From Sphingomonas sp. DG1-23 (GTDB taxonomy: Bacteria; Pseudomonadota; Alphaproteobacteria; Sphingomonadales; Sphingomonadaceae): a DNA stretch of 64,000 bases. Each line of letters opens with the position of its first letter. Within the stretch, counting starts at the first letter, position 1. Location: the NCBI RefSeq assembly GCF_030730875.1, contig NZ_JAVAMA010000004.1, positions 357,197 to 421,196 of the forward strand, given 5' to 3'. The position numbers and the translations under genes were made by a program. Shown here one piece after another: positions 8,592 through 17,973 of this stretch. The notes under the pieces were generated by a model. The model made no database searches. It was not told the DNA's origin and saw only the letters and a list, made by a program, of their open reading frames with translations.

Positions 8592-9947
8592 CTAATTTGC
8601 GTCCTGCTTCGCCAGCCACTCTTCGAGCCATTTGATCGTATACGCGCCCTGCTGGAATTCGGGATCGTCGAGCAGCGCCTGATGGAGCGGGATGGTGGTC
8701 TTCATCCCCTCGATCACGAATTCCTCGAGCGCGCGCCTGAGCCGCATCAGGCAGCGTTCGCGAGTCGAGCCATAGACGATCAGCTTGGCGATCATGCTGT
8801 CGTAATAAGGCGGGACCTTGTAGCCGGTATAGAGCCCGCTATCGACGCGGACGTGCATGCCGCCGGGAGCGTGGAACTGCTTCACCGTGCCCGGCGAAGG
8901 CGCGAAGGTCCGCGGATCCTCGGCATTGATCCGGCATTCGATGGCATGGCCGTGGAAATTGATCTGGTGCTGCTCGCACGACAGACCATGGCCCTCGGCG
9001 ACGCGGATCTGCTCGCGGACCAGATCGAGCCCGGTGATCATCTCGGTCACCGGATGTTCGACCTGCAGCCGGGTGTTCATCTCGATGAAGTAGAACTCGC
9101 CATTTTCCCACAGGAACTCGATCGTTCCTGCGCCACGATAGCCCATATCGGCCATCGCCCTGGCGCAGATGCCGCCGATCCGCTCGCGATCGGCCTGGCC
9201 GAGCACGGGGGAGGGGGCCTCCTCGAGCACCTTCTGGTGGCGGCGCTGGAGCGAGCAGTCGCGCTCGCCCAGATGCACGGCATTGCCGTTGCCGTCGCCG
9301 AATACCTGGATCTCGATATGGCGCGGATTGCCGAGATATTTTTCGAGATAGACGGTAGCGTCGCCGAACGCGGCCTTCGCCTCGCTGCCCGCCTGCTGCA
9401 TCAGGGTCTCGAGCTGGTCCTCGGACGTGCAGACCTTCATGCCGCGGCCGCCGCCGCCCGAGGCCGCCTTGATGATCACCGGATAACCGGCCTTCGCCGC
9501 GATCGTCTTGGCCTCGGCGAGGTCGCTGATCGCGCCGTCCGAGCCGGGGACGAGTGGCAGCCCGAGCGTGCCCGCGGTGCGCTTGGCCTCGATCTTGTCG
9601 CCCATCGTGCGGATATGCTCGGGCTTGGGCCCGACGAAGATGATCCCGTGCGCCTCGACGATTTCGGCGAATTGCGCATTCTCGGAGAGGAAGCCGTATC
9701 CCGGGTGGATCGCGTCGGCGCCCGATATCTCGGCGGCGCTGATGATGTTGGGGATGTTGAGATACGAATCGGTCGCGCTCGGCGGCCCGATGCAGATCGC
9801 CTCGTCGGCGAGCCGCACGTGCATCGCGTCGGCATCGGCGGTGGAGTGCACCGCGACGGTCTTGATCCCCATCTCGTGGCAGGCACGGTGGATACGCAAC
9901 GCGATCTCGCCGCGATTGGCGATGAGGAGCTTCTTGATCTCTGGCAT
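8592..9947 (-). CDS. accC: Biotin carboxylase subunit of acetyl-CoA carboxylase
   Basis: A 451-residue ATP-grasp enzyme that carboxylates biotin on AccB, the first half-reaction of acetyl-CoA carboxylase in fatty-acid synthesis. Visible features are the N-terminal [17 protein letters not shown], the glycine-rich ATP loop [13 protein letters not shown], and the catalytic segments [16 protein letters not shown] and ECRINAEDP. It follows accB by two bases, and aroQ precedes both, giving the common aroQ-accB-accC operon. The carboxyltransferase genes accA and accD are not in the window. Confidence 0.97.
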   Translation of the reverse strand: MPEIKKLLIANRGEIALRIHRACHEMGIKTVAVHSTADADAMHVRLADEAICIGPPSATDSYLNIPNIISAAEISGADAIHPGYGFLSENAQFAEIVEAHGIIFVGPKPEHIRTMGDKIEAKRTAGTLGLPLVPGSDGAISDLAEAKTIAAKAGYPVIIKAASGGGGRGMKVCTSEDQLETLMQQAGSEAKAAFGDATVYLEKYLGNPRHIEIQVFGDGNGNAVHLGERDCSLQRRHQKVLEEAPSPVLGQADRERIGGICARAMADMGYRGAGTIEFLWENGEFYFIEMNTRLQVEHPVTEMITGLDLVREQIRVAEGHGLSCEQHQINFHGHAIECRINAEDPRTFAPSPGTVKQFHAPGGMHVRVDSGLYTGYKVPPYYDSMIAKLIVYGSTRERCLMRLRRALEEFVIEGMKTTIPLHQALLDDPEFQQGAYTIKWLEEWLAKQDAN

Positions 9948-9949
9948 GC

Positions 9950-10429
9950 TTACTCGACGACCACGAGCGGCTGATCGAACTCGACCGGCTGGCCGTTCTC
10001 GACGAGGATCGCCTTGACCGTGCCCGCGGCCGGGGCGTGGATCGCGTTCATCACCTTCATCGCCTCGATGATCAGCAAGGTGTCGCCCGCGGCGACCTTG
10101 TCGCCCACGCCCACAAAGGCTTTCGCCTCGGGATTGGGCTTGAGATAGGCGGTGCCGACCATCGGCGACTTGACGGCGTTCGCCGCTGCAGCCGGTGCCG
10201 GCGCGCCGGTCTCGGCGGCGGCAACAGGCGCGGCGGCGGCGACCGGCGCCGGCGCGGCCGGGGCATAATGTACCGCCGGTGCGGCGGTGACGGTGCGCGC
10301 GACGCGCACCCGGCGTTCACCGTCCTCGACCTCGATTTCCGTAAGTTGTGTCTCGTCGAGCACGGCGGCGAGCTGGCGGACCAGCTCGATATCGACGTGC
10401 ATCGCCCCTTGTTTGTTATCGTCGGCCAT
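9950..10429 (-). CDS. accB: Biotin carboxyl carrier protein of acetyl-CoA carboxylase
   Basis: A 159-residue carrier. The biotinylated lysine is K125 in the motif IEAMKVMN of the C-terminal biotinyl domain (about 85-159). An Ala/Pro-rich flexible linker (about 47-85) joins it to the N-terminal segment. The carrier shuttles carboxybiotin between AccC and the AccAD carboxyltransferase. It is nearly contiguous with accC and 35 bp after aroQ. Confidence 0.97.
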   Translation of the reverse strand: MADDNKQGAMHVDIELVRQLAAVLDETQLTEIEVEDGERRVRVARTVTAAPAVHYAPAAPAPVAAAAPVAAAETGAPAPAAAANAVKSPMVGTAYLKPNPEAKAFVGVGDKVAAGDTLLIIEAMKVMNAIHAPAAGTVKAILVENGQPVEFDQPLVVVE

Positions 10430-10464
10430 TGCGACCCTTTACCCGATGAAAGCGCGCGCTCATG

Positions 10465-10899
10465 TCAGAGACGCGCGGCGGCTTCAAGCGCAAGCATGTA
10501 CGACAGCGCTCCGAAGCCCGCGATGGTTCCGCGTGCGGCACGACCGACATAGGAGATATGCCGGAATTCCTCGCGCGCATGCGGATTCGAAAGATGGACC
10601 TCGATCACCGGCGTCGTGATGCTCTTGACGGCATCGTGCAACGCGATCGAGGTATGCGTGTACCCGCCCGGATTGAGAATGACCGCTTTGGCGCCCCGGG
10701 CCTGTGCCTCGTGCAGCCAATCGATGAGGTGGCCCTCGTGATTCGACTGGCGCAGGTCGATTTCGAGATCGAGTTCGCGGGCGCGGTCCTCGAGCTCGCC
10801 GGCGATGTCGTCCAGGGTCGCCGAACCGTAGATCTCCGGCTCGCGCAGTCCCAGCAGGTTGAGGTTGGGACCGTTGAGGACGTAGATCGTGTCGGCCAA
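10465..10899 (-). CDS. aroQ: Type II 3-dehydroquinate dehydratase
   Basis: A 144-residue enzyme catalysing trans-dehydration of 3-dehydroquinate in the shikimate pathway. Typical motifs are [18 protein letters not shown] at the N-terminus with the reactive loop tyrosine and arginine, [14 protein letters not shown], and EVHLSN with the catalytic histidine. Length matches the dodecameric type II family. It heads the aroQ-accB-accC run; its promoter should lie in 10900-10980, where no clear element could be assigned. Confidence 0.96.
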   Translation of the reverse strand: MADTIYVLNGPNLNLLGLREPEIYGSATLDDIAGELEDRARELDLEIDLRQSNHEGHLIDWLHEAQARGAKAVILNPGGYTHTSIALHDAVKSITTPVIEVHLSNPHAREEFRHISYVGRAARGTIAGFGALSYMLALEAAARL

Positions 10900-10979
10900 G
10901 CCGGTGCCTTTCGGTTGCGGGTCTGCGCATCGCCTCTATATGAGCCAGCGTCAGCGATCAAATCGGGCCGCTCGTTTCC

Positions 10980-11068
10980 CGTTCGCCCTGAGCTTGTCGA
11001 AGGGCCGTCCTTCTTCCTCCAACCGGAAGCCGAAGAAGAACAGGGCTTCGACAAGCTCAGCCCGAACG
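10980..11068. repeat. Inverted repeat (CTTCGACAAGCTCAG family)
   Basis: Left arm GTTCGCCCTGAGCTTGTCGA and right arm TCGACAAGCTCAGCCCGAAC are near-perfect complements separated by about 43 bp with their own weak pairing. This palindrome type is common between genes in sphingomonads. It sits in the divergent gap between aroQ and thiSG, ending seven bases upstream of the thiSG start, so it also forms the leader of that gene. Confidence 0.8.
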
Positions 11069-11078
11069 GAGGTTAAGC

Positions 11079-12083
11079 GTGCATACCGACGGTACCGTCA
11101 GCATTGTCGTCAACGGCGAGCACAAGCGCGTCACCGCGGGGCTCACCCTCATCCAGCTGGCCGAGCAGCTCGGGCTGGTGCCCGAAAAGATCGCCGTCGA
11201 GCGCAACCTCGAGGTGGTGCCGCGCTCGACGCTGGGCGAAGTCGTGGTCAGGGACGGCGACGAGCTCGAGATCGTCCATTTCGTCGGCGGCGGCGACCAT
11301 GCCGGACGAGTCGCGGACGACAGCTGGAGCGTCGCCGGCAGAACCTTCCGCTCGAGGCTGATCGTCGGCACCGGCAAGTACAAGGATTTCGAGCAGAATG
11401 CCGCGGCGGTGGCGGCGTCGGGCGCCGAGATCGTCACGGTGGCGGTGCGCCGGGTCAACGTGTCCGATCCCAACGCGCCGATGCTCACCGACTATATCGA
11501 CCCGAAGAAGATCACCTACCTTCCCAACACCGCGGGCTGCTTCGACGCCGAATCGGCGATCCGCACCTTGCGGCTGGCGCGCGAGGCTGGCGGCTGGGAG
11601 CTGGTCAAGCTCGAGGTGCTCGGCGAGGCGCGGACGCTCTATCCCGACATGGTCGAGACCTTGCGTGCAACCGAGGTGCTGGCGAACGAAGGCTTCAAGC
11701 CGATGGTCTATTGCGTCGACGATCCGATCGCGGCGAAGCGGCTCGAAGATGCCGGCGCGGTGGCGATCATGCCCTTGGGCGCGCCGATCGGCTCGGGGCT
11801 GGGCATCCAGAACCAGGTGACGATCCGGCTGATCGTCGAAGGCGCGAAGGTGCCGGTGCTGGTCGATGCCGGAGTCGGCTCGGCGAGCGACGCGGCGGTG
11901 GCGATGGAGCTCGGCTGCGACGGCGTGCTGATGAACACCGCGATCGCCGAGGCGAAGGATCCTATCCTGATGGCATCGGCGATGAAGGCGGCGGTCGAGG
12001 CGGGGCGGCTGTCCTACCGCGCCGGCCGGATGGCCAAGCGTCGCTATGCCGATCCGAGCAGCCCGCTGGCGGGACTGATCTGA
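11079..12083 (+). CDS. thiSG: ThiS-ThiG fusion (sulfur carrier / thiazole synthase)
   Basis: A 334-residue fusion. Residues 1-72 are a ThiS ubiquitin-like sulfur carrier ([13 protein letters not shown] up to [11 protein letters not shown]). Residues 80-334 are ThiG, the TIM-barrel synthase making the thiazole phosphate of thiamine, with the Schiff-base lysine K177 in ELVKLEV, the GTGKY start and APIGSGLGI phosphate loop. In separate proteins the ThiS C-terminal glycines are free and become thiocarboxylated; here G70-G72 are internal and followed by DHAGR. The start is a GTG with CGGAGG seven bases upstream. No TPP riboswitch was recognised. Confidence 0.93.
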   Translation: MHTDGTVSIVVNGEHKRVTAGLTLIQLAEQLGLVPEKIAVERNLEVVPRSTLGEVVVRDGDELEIVHFVGGGDHAGRVADDSWSVAGRTFRSRLIVGTGKYKDFEQNAAAVAASGAEIVTVAVRRVNVSDPNAPMLTDYIDPKKITYLPNTAGCFDAESAIRTLRLAREAGGWELVKLEVLGEARTLYPDMVETLRATEVLANEGFKPMVYCVDDPIAAKRLEDAGAVAIMPLGAPIGSGLGIQNQVTIRLIVEGAKVPVLVDAGVGSASDAAVAMELGCDGVLMNTAIAEAKDPILMASAMKAAVEAGRLSYRAGRMAKRRYADPSSPLAGLI

Positions 12084-12090
12084 CATAAAT

Positions 12091-12117
12091 GCCTCCCCGA
12101 GCTTTGCTCGGGGAGGC
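12091..12117. terminator. Bidirectional hairpin between thiSG and methyltransferase
   Basis: GCCTCCCCGAGC-TTT-GCTCGGGGAGGC, a perfect 12-bp stem between two convergent stop codons. It lacks a T-run but is well placed to end transcription in both directions. Confidence 0.65.
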
Positions 12118-12118
12118 T

Positions 12119-12712
12119 TCACGCCTTTCGCGCCAGCCAGACCGATCGCCCGCCGGTCATGACGTCCTCCGGCGCGAACGCCACTTCGAGCAGCCCATGC
12201 TCCGCGAACAATGCGCGATATTCGGCCGGGGCGAGGCTGGCATGGTACAGTTCCTCGCCGAACTGGCAGCCCATCGCTTCGCCCTGCGCGGGGCCGGTGT
12301 TGAACAACAGCGTGCCCCCCGGTTCGAGCAGATCCGCCACCTTGGCCAGCGCCGCGTTCTGCTCCCCCGGGCGCAGATGGAACAGGCTGTCCCACGCGAT
12401 CACGCCATGGAAGCGCGTGTCGAGCGCCAGTTCGCGCATGTCGCCGCAGATCCACTGGTGCCGGCTGAAGCGCGTGCGGGCGAGCGCGATCATCCGTTCG
12501 GAAACGTCGATCCCGGTCAGCCTCCGGTCGCGGTCGATCAGATAGCGGGCGATCGGTTCGCCTGCGCCGCAGCCGAGATCGAGGACATGCCCGTTTTTGG
12601 GTACCCCGAGCAGGAAGCGGTCCAGCCAGCCGCGCTCGACGAAATTCTGGCGGCGCGCTTCGTCGAAAGCACGGGCATGGCGTTCGTAATGTTCGGCAAT
12701 CCGATCGGGCAT
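12119..12712 (-). CDS. Class I SAM-dependent methyltransferase
   Basis: A 197-residue Rossmann-fold methyltransferase. Motif I is HVLDLGCGAGEPIARYL, followed by the acidic ribose-binding loop LTGIDVSERMIALAR and a GDMREL motif. The substrate is not evident. The ATG giving MPDRIAEHYERHARAFD is preferred over one at 12754 because the upstream codons lack resemblance and run into the divergent CsbD leader. It is convergent with thiSG and divergent from csbD. Confidence 0.85.
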   Translation of the reverse strand: MPDRIAEHYERHARAFDEARRQNFVERGWLDRFLLGVPKNGHVLDLGCGAGEPIARYLIDRDRRLTGIDVSERMIALARTRFSRHQWICGDMRELALDTRFHGVIAWDSLFHLRPGEQNAALAKVADLLEPGGTLLFNTGPAQGEAMGCQFGEELYHASLAPAEYRALFAEHGLLEVAFAPEDVMTGGRSVWLARKA

Positions 12713-12804
12713 TGCAGGAACCCCGCCCGGCGCGAACCGTTGTTGGAAGTGCACGCAATACAGGGCGCAGCTACGCGCCGGTTCGCGGCCAGGAGATTGA
12801 AATC

Positions 12805-12975
12805 ATGGGTGAACTTGTCGACAAGATCAAGGGCAACCTCGACGAGGCTGCCGGCAAGATCAAGCAGCAGAGCAACGACCCCGAGACCCGCGACGAAGGC
12901 GCCGCGCAGGAGCTCAAGGGCAAGGGCGAGCAATTCGCCGGCAAGATCAAGGGCGCGCTCGGCGACGATATCTGA
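12805..12975 (+). CDS. CsbD family stress-response protein
   Basis: A 56-residue hydrophilic protein with two KIKG repeats (DKIKGNLDEAAGKIK and GKIKGALGDD) typical of the CsbD family, small helical proteins induced by general stress and stationary phase. The molecular role is unknown. The ATG at 12805 has GGAG about ten bases upstream; the longer frame from 12712 overlaps the methyltransferase start. A strong terminator follows, so it is monocistronic. Confidence 0.92.
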   Translation: MGELVDKIKGNLDEAAGKIKQQSNDPETRDEGAAQELKGKGEQFAGKIKGALGDDI

Positions 12976-12997
12976 CGCCGGGCGTCGACGCAGGAAA

Positions 12998-13024
12998 GGG
13001 CGGTCCCGGCCGGGCCGCCCTTTT
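12998..13024 (+). terminator. Rho-independent terminator of the CsbD gene
   Basis: GGGCGG-TCCCGGCCGGG-CCGCCC followed by TTTT, 22 bp after the CsbD stop. A GC-rich stem with T-run is a good intrinsic terminator. Confidence 0.85.
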
Positions 13025-13041
13025 CGTGTCGGTCGGTTCGA

Positions 13042-13281
13042 TCAGTCGGGGACGTAGAACGACCAGAGCCCGCTTGCCAGCTTGCTCGCCGCGAACTTGA
13101 CCGGGCGGTGCGAATTTCCGACCTCGCAGATCATGTAGGACTGGGTTTCGATCGGCTCGAGCGGATTGGGCAGCATCACCGTCTTGCTGCCGAGCCAGCG
13201 CCATTCCTGCTGCCACACTTTCACACCGGAAAGCGCGAGCTGGTCGCCTTCTCTGCCGATGTGCGCCGTCTTCCAACCCAT
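13042..13281 (-). CDS. Hypothetical protein
   Basis: A 79-residue protein with no signal peptide or membrane segment, rich in Trp (five residues). I do not recognise the family. It reads as one compact domain, beginning MGWKTAHIGREGDQLALSG and ending WSFYVPD. It lies 39 bp downstream of the thiamine-diphosphate enzyme on the same strand, so it may be the last gene of that transcript. Codon use is typical of the region, supporting a real gene. Confidence 0.65.
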   Translation of the reverse strand: MGWKTAHIGREGDQLALSGVKVWQQEWRWLGSKTVMLPNPLEPIETQSYMICEVGNSHRPVKFAASKLASGLWSFYVPD

Positions 13282-13320
13282 TTCAGTCTCCTTGCCCCCA
13301 TTATAGAGGCAAGCGGCCGG

Positions 13321-14973
13321 TCAGCGGTTTCGGATCGCCGCGATTGTGGTGCCGGGCGTGATGAATTCCACATCGGTCTTGAGGTGGAGCAGCCGGACGC
13401 CCTTCTGCCGCAACGCACGCTCCAGCGCGGGCGCGAATTCCGCGGTGCGCTCGACCGTCTCGGCCCAGCAGCCATAGGCCCGTCCGAGCGCCGCGAAGTC
13501 CGGATTGTGCAGCCGCGTGCCCGAGAGCCGCGCCGGATATTCGCGCTCCTGATGCATGCGGATCGTGCCGTACGCGCCATTGTCGATCACCAGCACGAGG
13601 ATGTTCGCGTCATGCTGGATCGCCGTGGCGAGTTCCTGCCCGTTCATCAGGAAATCGCCGTCGCCGGCGAGCGCGACCACCGCGCGATCGGGCGCGCGCA
13701 AAGCCGCGGCGACCGCGGCGGGGACGCCATAGCCCATGGCGCCCGCGGTGGGCGCGAGCTGCGACGGTTGCGCGCCATAGCGCCAGAACCGGTGCCACCA
13801 GCTCGAGAAATTGCCCGCGCCGTTGCAGATGACCGTGTCCGCCGGCATCGCCTCGCGCATCGCCGCGACGCATTGGCCGAGATCGAGCGTCACGCCCTCG
13901 CGCGGGCTCGGAGTCGACCAGTCAAGCCATTCGGCATGCGCCTCGGCGGCCGCGCCTCCGCGGATCGCGCCGATATTCTCAAGCCCCGCGGCGCCGGCAA
14001 AGCTCGCCATGTCGGCGCAGATCGCGACATCGGCGCGATAGACTCGGCCCAGTTCGTTGGGATCGGGATGGACGTGGATCAGCGTCTGGCCGGGATGGTC
14101 GGGGGTGATCAGCGTATAGCCGTCGGTGGTCGCCTCGCCGAGCCGCGCGCCGACCGCGAGGATCAGGTCGGCGCCCTTGATCCGCGAGACCAGCTTCGGA
14201 CTGGGGCCATAGCCGAGATTGCCGGCAAATGCCGGCGATCCGGCGGGAAGCGCGTCCTGCCGCCGGAATGCGCTGGCGACCGGCAGGCCGATCCGCTCGG
14301 CGAAGGTGGCGAAGGCCGCGCCCGCCGCCGCGGTCCAGCCGGCGCCGCCGACGATCGCGACCGGCCGCTCGGCCTGCTGGATCAACGCGGTCATCGCCTG
14401 CATCGCATGCCGGTCGGGCGCCTGGGTGATCCGCGGCAGAGGCGGGCGGTCCGTGGCGGCCACCACGTCGCACAGCATGTCCTCGGGCAATGCGATCACC
14501 ACCGGGCCGGGCCGGCCGGTAGTCGCGACGTTCCACGCCCGCGCGACATATTCGGGAATCCGCGCGGCATCTTCGATCCGCGTCGCCCATTTGGCGATCG
14601 GGCCGAAGAATGCGGGGAAATCGACTTCCTGAAAGCCTTCGCGGTCACGCATGCCGCGGTCGACATCGCCGATGAACAGCAGCATCGGCTGCGAATCCTG
14701 CATCGCGACATGGACGCCGATGCTGGCGTTGGTCGCGCCGGGGCCGCGGGTGACGAACGCCACGCCGGGCCGCCCGGTCATCGCGCCGTCGGCGCACGCC
14801 ATGAAGCCGACTCCGCCTTCCTGCCGGCAGGTGACGAGGTCGATCGCCGGCGTGTCGTGCAGCGCGTCGAGCACGGCGAGGAAGCTCTCGCCCGGGACAT
14901 GGAAGATGCGGTCGCAGCCTTGCGCCACGAGATTGTCGACGAGGATGCGGCCGCCGGTGCGAAGTTCGGTCAT
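13321..14973 (-). CDS. Thiamine-diphosphate-dependent enzyme (acetolactate synthase-like)
   Basis: A 550-residue protein with the three-domain layout of the acetolactate synthase/benzoylformate decarboxylase family. Visible are the N-terminal HVPGESFLAVLDAL and CRQEGGVGFMA with the catalytic glutamate, the central domain, and the C-terminal cofactor motif GDGDFLMNGQELATA running to IDN. The substrate is not readable. There is no regulatory small subunit (ilvN/ilvH) or ilvC beside it, so it is more likely a catabolic or peripheral enzyme than the branched-chain amino-acid synthase. Confidence 0.86.
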   Translation of the reverse strand: MTELRTGGRILVDNLVAQGCDRIFHVPGESFLAVLDALHDTPAIDLVTCRQEGGVGFMACADGAMTGRPGVAFVTRGPGATNASIGVHVAMQDSQPMLLFIGDVDRGMRDREGFQEVDFPAFFGPIAKWATRIEDAARIPEYVARAWNVATTGRPGPVVIALPEDMLCDVVAATDRPPLPRITQAPDRHAMQAMTALIQQAERPVAIVGGAGWTAAAGAAFATFAERIGLPVASAFRRQDALPAGSPAFAGNLGYGPSPKLVSRIKGADLILAVGARLGEATTDGYTLITPDHPGQTLIHVHPDPNELGRVYRADVAICADMASFAGAAGLENIGAIRGGAAAEAHAEWLDWSTPSPREGVTLDLGQCVAAMREAMPADTVICNGAGNFSSWWHRFWRYGAQPSQLAPTAGAMGYGVPAAVAAALRAPDRAVVALAGDGDFLMNGQELATAIQHDANILVLVIDNGAYGTIRMHQEREYPARLSGTRLHNPDFAALGRAYGCWAETVERTAEFAPALERALRQKGVRLLHLKTDVEFITPGTTIAAIRNR

Positions 14974-15005
14974 GCCGGCTTCCTACCGTGATGCGCGCCA
15001 AACGC

Positions 15006-15040
15006 AAAAAGGGCCGCGCGAGCGATTGCCCGCGCGACCC
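15006..15040 (-). terminator. Terminator of the outer-membrane barrel gene
   Basis: On the minus strand GGGTCGCGCGGGC-AATC-GCTCGCGCGGCCC is followed by TTTTT. This 13-bp stem with T-run begins about 20 bp after the stop of the barrel gene. Confidence 0.88.
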
Positions 15041-15060
15041 GATTTTGCGTGATCAGACGA

Positions 15061-15579
15061 TCAGAAACGGATGCCGAGGCCCGCGGTCACCTGGTCGCGA
15101 TTGAGGTCGAGTTCCTCGTAGCGCGAATAGCGATACTCGACCTTGCCGTAGAAGCGGCCGAAATTGTGCTCGACGCCGCCGCCGAAGCGATAGCCGTCGG
15201 TGTTGGCCGAGCCGAGGCCCTCCACGTTGACGCGCGCGTTGGTCAGACCGCCCTTGGCGTAGACCAGAGTGTTCGGCAGTGCGACGAAGCCGATACGGCC
15301 GCCGACATAGAGGTCGCGACCGGCGCTGGCGCCGTCTTCCTCGGTGGTCGAGCCGGTGATCTCTGCCTCGGCGCCGATCACGGCGCGACCGATCTGCGCA
15401 TCATAGCCGAGCGCGCCACCATAGGTGAAGCCCGACGAACCCTCGCCGAGGCCGCCGACATGATCCCAGCCGGCGACGACTTCCGCGCGCGGGCCAGTGA
15501 AGCTCGAAGCCGCATCCTGAGCGAAAGCGGGCGTGGCAAGAGTTGCGAGGGCAAGCGCCGACACTGCGAACAAACGCAT
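15061..15579 (-). CDS. Small outer-membrane beta-barrel protein
   Basis: A 172-residue protein with a signal peptide (MRLFAVSALALATLATPAFA, cut before QDA) and a barrel of alternating strands ending in the C-terminal phenylalanine (TAGLGIRF), which is the outer-membrane assembly signal. It resembles the OmpA-like/opacity porin group of 8-stranded barrels. The ligand is unknown. The leader region is unusually long and contains repeated TGCAATG/CTGCAG words. A strong terminator follows, so it is a single-gene transcript. Confidence 0.87.
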   Translation of the reverse strand: MRLFAVSALALATLATPAFAQDAASSFTGPRAEVVAGWDHVGGLGEGSSGFTYGGALGYDAQIGRAVIGAEAEITGSTTEEDGASAGRDLYVGGRIGFVALPNTLVYAKGGLTNARVNVEGLGSANTDGYRFGGGVEHNFGRFYGKVEYRYSRYEELDLNRDQVTAGLGIRF

Positions 15580-15664
15580 TATTATATCCTTCGTACTATA
15601 CTACACCGGTCCCAGAAGAGGGCCGGGGAGCGCTACGTAGGATTGAAAATTTCCGGGTCAACGT

Positions 15665-15733
15665 TTGCAATGCTGCAGCGCGGTAACAAAATTGAAACCG
15701 TAACTATTTTGCAACATCTGCAATGTTCTGCAG
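15665..15733. repeat. Short repeated TGCAATG words upstream of the barrel gene
   Basis: TTGCAATGCTGCAG at 15665-15678 recurs as CTGCAATGTTCTGCAG at 15718-15733; the second is an inverted repeat CTGCA-N6-TGCAG. They lie 86-154 bp upstream of the barrel start, in the gap between it and divergent scoA. They could be operator copies for either gene; no regulator can be named. Confidence 0.4.
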
Positions 15734-15881
15734 TCGTTCCGTGCGCGTATCATATAGGGGTCCTGGCGAGGTTTCCAAGGTTGCGCTGCAACAAAAGCAA
15801 AGTTGAAAGTCGATTCAGGTTCGCTTGACCGCGCGCCCGGGGGCGGATTATCGCGGCGCCAGGTCAGGAGAGAATCGCGCG

Positions 15882-16589
15882 ATGAACAAGCTCTATCCCA
15901 ACGCCGAAGCAGCGCTGGAAGGGCTGCTGTTCGACGGCATGACCCTGTGTGCCGGCGGCTTCGGGCTGTGCGGCATCCCCGAGCGGCTGATCGACGCGCT
16001 CCAGGCCGCGGGAGTCAAGGACCTCACCATCGCCTCGAACAATGCCGGCATCGACAATGAGGGCCTGGGCAAGCTGCTCCGCTCGCGTCAGGTGAGGAAG
16101 ATGATCAGTTCCTATGTCGGCGAGAACAAGGAATTCGAGCGCCAATATCTGAGCGGCGAGCTCGAGGTCGAATTCTGCCCGCAAGGCACGCTTGCCGAGC
16201 GCTGCCGCGCCGGCGGGGCGGGGATCCCGGGCTTCTACACCAGGACCGGCGTCGGCACGCAGGTCGCCGAGGGCAAGGAGGTCAAGATCTTCGACGGCGA
16301 GGAATATGTGCTCGAGCGCGGCATCCGCGCCGATCTGTCGATCATCAAGGGCTGGAAGGCCGACGAGAGCGGCAACCTCATCTTCCGCAAGACCGCGCGC
16401 AACTTCAACCAGCCGATGGCGACCGCGGGCAGGATCTGCGTCGCCGAAGTCGAGGAAGTCGTGCCGGTCGGCAGCCTCGATCCCGATGCCATCCATTTGC
16501 CGGGCATCTATGTGAAGCGGCTGATCGTCGGCGCGCCGTACGACAAGAAGATCGAATTCCGCACCGTGCGCGCCCGCGAGGCGGCGTGA
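15882..16589 (+). CDS. scoA: 3-oxoacid CoA-transferase subunit A
   Basis: A 235-residue alpha subunit of a family I CoA transferase (SCOT type), which moves CoA from succinyl-CoA to acetoacetate or a related acid. [13 protein letters not shown] near the start and [16 protein letters not shown] in the middle are family marks. The ATG at 15882 gives the expected N-terminus; an in-frame upstream start at 15825 adds residues without resemblance. The last four bases overlap the next gene (GTGA). The beta subunit scoB follows only after two intervening genes. Confidence 0.94.
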   Translation: MNKLYPNAEAALEGLLFDGMTLCAGGFGLCGIPERLIDALQAAGVKDLTIASNNAGIDNEGLGKLLRSRQVRKMISSYVGENKEFERQYLSGELEVEFCPQGTLAERCRAGGAGIPGFYTRTGVGTQVAEGKEVKIFDGEEYVLERGIRADLSIIKGWKADESGNLIFRKTARNFNQPMATAGRICVAEVEEVVPVGSLDPDAIHLPGIYVKRLIVGAPYDKKIEFRTVRAREAA

Positions 16590-17662
16590 TCCCGGCGCGG
16601 CTCCCGGCCGGCTTCGCGCTCGTGACGGCAGGCGCTGTTCTGCTGTCGGGTTGCGCCGCCGCCGTGATCGCGGCGCCGCTCGCGGCCGGCGCGGGCGTGC
16701 TCAAGGCAGGCAGTCAGGACCGCCCGTCAAGGCGTCAGCGCGCGCAGACACAGGCAGCGCCGAAGCCCGGACAGGTCCTCACCGCCGCGGACGGAAGCAA
16801 GGTCCAGGTCACCGCCCTGACTGCGCTGCCCCCGCCGGACGGGGCCCCGGCGGCCCCGGCCGCGCCCGGCAACGCCCCGCCGGGGATGCAATATCTCTAC
16901 GGCTCCGGCGAGGCGGCGGCGCTCAGCATGCAGGCCTATCAGGCGCTGTGGAACTATCTGCGGACCGAGATCGGCTATCGCCGCGACAAGACGCAGGTCC
17001 GCTCGGTCGTGCTCGCGCCCGGTTCGACGCTCGACAATCCGCGGTTCGAGACCTGTGGCAAGCGCCCGCACGCCGTGGTGCTCGATATCGACGAGACCGC
17101 CTTGCTCAATCTCGGCTACGAGCGCGACGAGGCGACGCGCGGCGGCGCCTATGATGCCGCGCGCTGGAGCCGCTGGGAGCAGACCGGCGCCGACAAGGTC
17201 GCCGCGGTCCCCGGCGCGGCCGAGGCGCTCGCCGCCGCCCGGCGCGAAGGCTTCACCGTGATCTTCAATTCCAACCGCTCCGCCGCCAGCGCCGCGCAGA
17301 CCGCCGCCGCGCTCGAACATGCCGGTCTCGGCCCGGCGGCGCTCTTCGACACCTTGTGGCTGCGCGGCGAGGGCGAGACGAGCGGCAAGGATTCGCGCCG
17401 CCAGAAGATCGCCCAGCGTTATTGCGTCGTCGCGATGGCCGGCGACCAGCTCGGCGATTTCAGCGATCTGTTCAACGCGCCCGAGGCCCCGGTCGCGACG
17501 CGGCGCAACAGCGTCGGCGGCACCTTGCTCGCCCCGCTCTGGGGCGCCGGCTGGTTCATGCTGCCCAATCCGGTCTACGGCACCGGGTTGAAGGGCGGCG
17601 TCGACGAGATCTTCCCACCCGACGCGCGCTGGACCGATCCGGGGCAGGGAGCGAAGCCATGA
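16586..17662 (+). CDS. HAD-superfamily acid phosphatase, lipoprotein
   Basis: A 358-residue protein with a lipoprotein signal (hydrophobic stretch ending LLSGC, cysteine 24-25 region) and a class IIIB HAD phosphatase domain related to the e(P4)/acid phosphatase group. The nucleophile motif is [12 protein letters not shown], DxDxT type. It is probably anchored facing the periplasm, hydrolysing phosphomonoesters or nucleotides. The N-terminal 100 residues contain a Pro/Ala-rich spacer. The start is GTG overlapping the scoA stop by four bases; the end overlaps the DUF5076 gene by four. Confidence 0.85.
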   Translation: MIPARLPAGFALVTAGAVLLSGCAAAVIAAPLAAGAGVLKAGSQDRPSRRQRAQTQAAPKPGQVLTAADGSKVQVTALTALPPPDGAPAAPAAPGNAPPGMQYLYGSGEAAALSMQAYQALWNYLRTEIGYRRDKTQVRSVVLAPGSTLDNPRFETCGKRPHAVVLDIDETALLNLGYERDEATRGGAYDAARWSRWEQTGADKVAAVPGAAEALAAARREGFTVIFNSNRSAASAAQTAAALEHAGLGPAALFDTLWLRGEGETSGKDSRRQKIAQRYCVVAMAGDQLGDFSDLFNAPEAPVATRRNSVGGTLLAPLWGAGWFMLPNPVYGTGLKGGVDEIFPPDARWTDPGQGAKP

Positions 17663-17973
17663 CGTTCGGACGCAAGGGTGTCGTCACCGACGAACTCGAC
17701 CTTTCGGGCGCGGCGCATTTGCTGCAGGGCAGCCGCGAATTCCTGCGGATGTGGGCCCGGCCGGGCGGCCCGGCGACCTGTCTGGTCGATCCCGCGGCGC
17801 TGGGTGCCGATCCCGCATTGCTCGGCATCGCCCTGGTCGATTGCGCACGCCACGGTGCGCGTGCCTGGGCGAACGCCACCGGCATCACCGAGGCCGAGGC
17901 GCTCGCCCGTATCTGGTTCGGCATGGATGCCGAACGTCAGTCTCCCACCGATCTTGGCAAGGAAGTGCATTGA
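17659..17973 (+). CDS. DUF5076 domain protein
   Basis: A 104-residue protein of the DUF5076 family, recognised by [30 protein letters not shown] (read in parts) and [13 protein letters not shown]. No function is known. It has no signal or membrane segment and is probably cytoplasmic. It overlaps the phosphatase gene by four bases and shares the A of TGATG with the scoB start, so it is translationally coupled on both sides. Confidence 0.82.
   Translation: MTFGRKGVVTDELDLSGAAHLLQGSREFLRMWARPGGPATCLVDPAALGADPALLGIALVDCARHGARAWANATGITEAEALARIWFGMDAERQSPTDLGKEVH

Noticed and set aside
10900..11078. TPP riboswitch before thiSG
   Set aside because: The leader is a REP-type palindrome and lacks the CTGAGA and ACCTGATC-like core of the TPP element.
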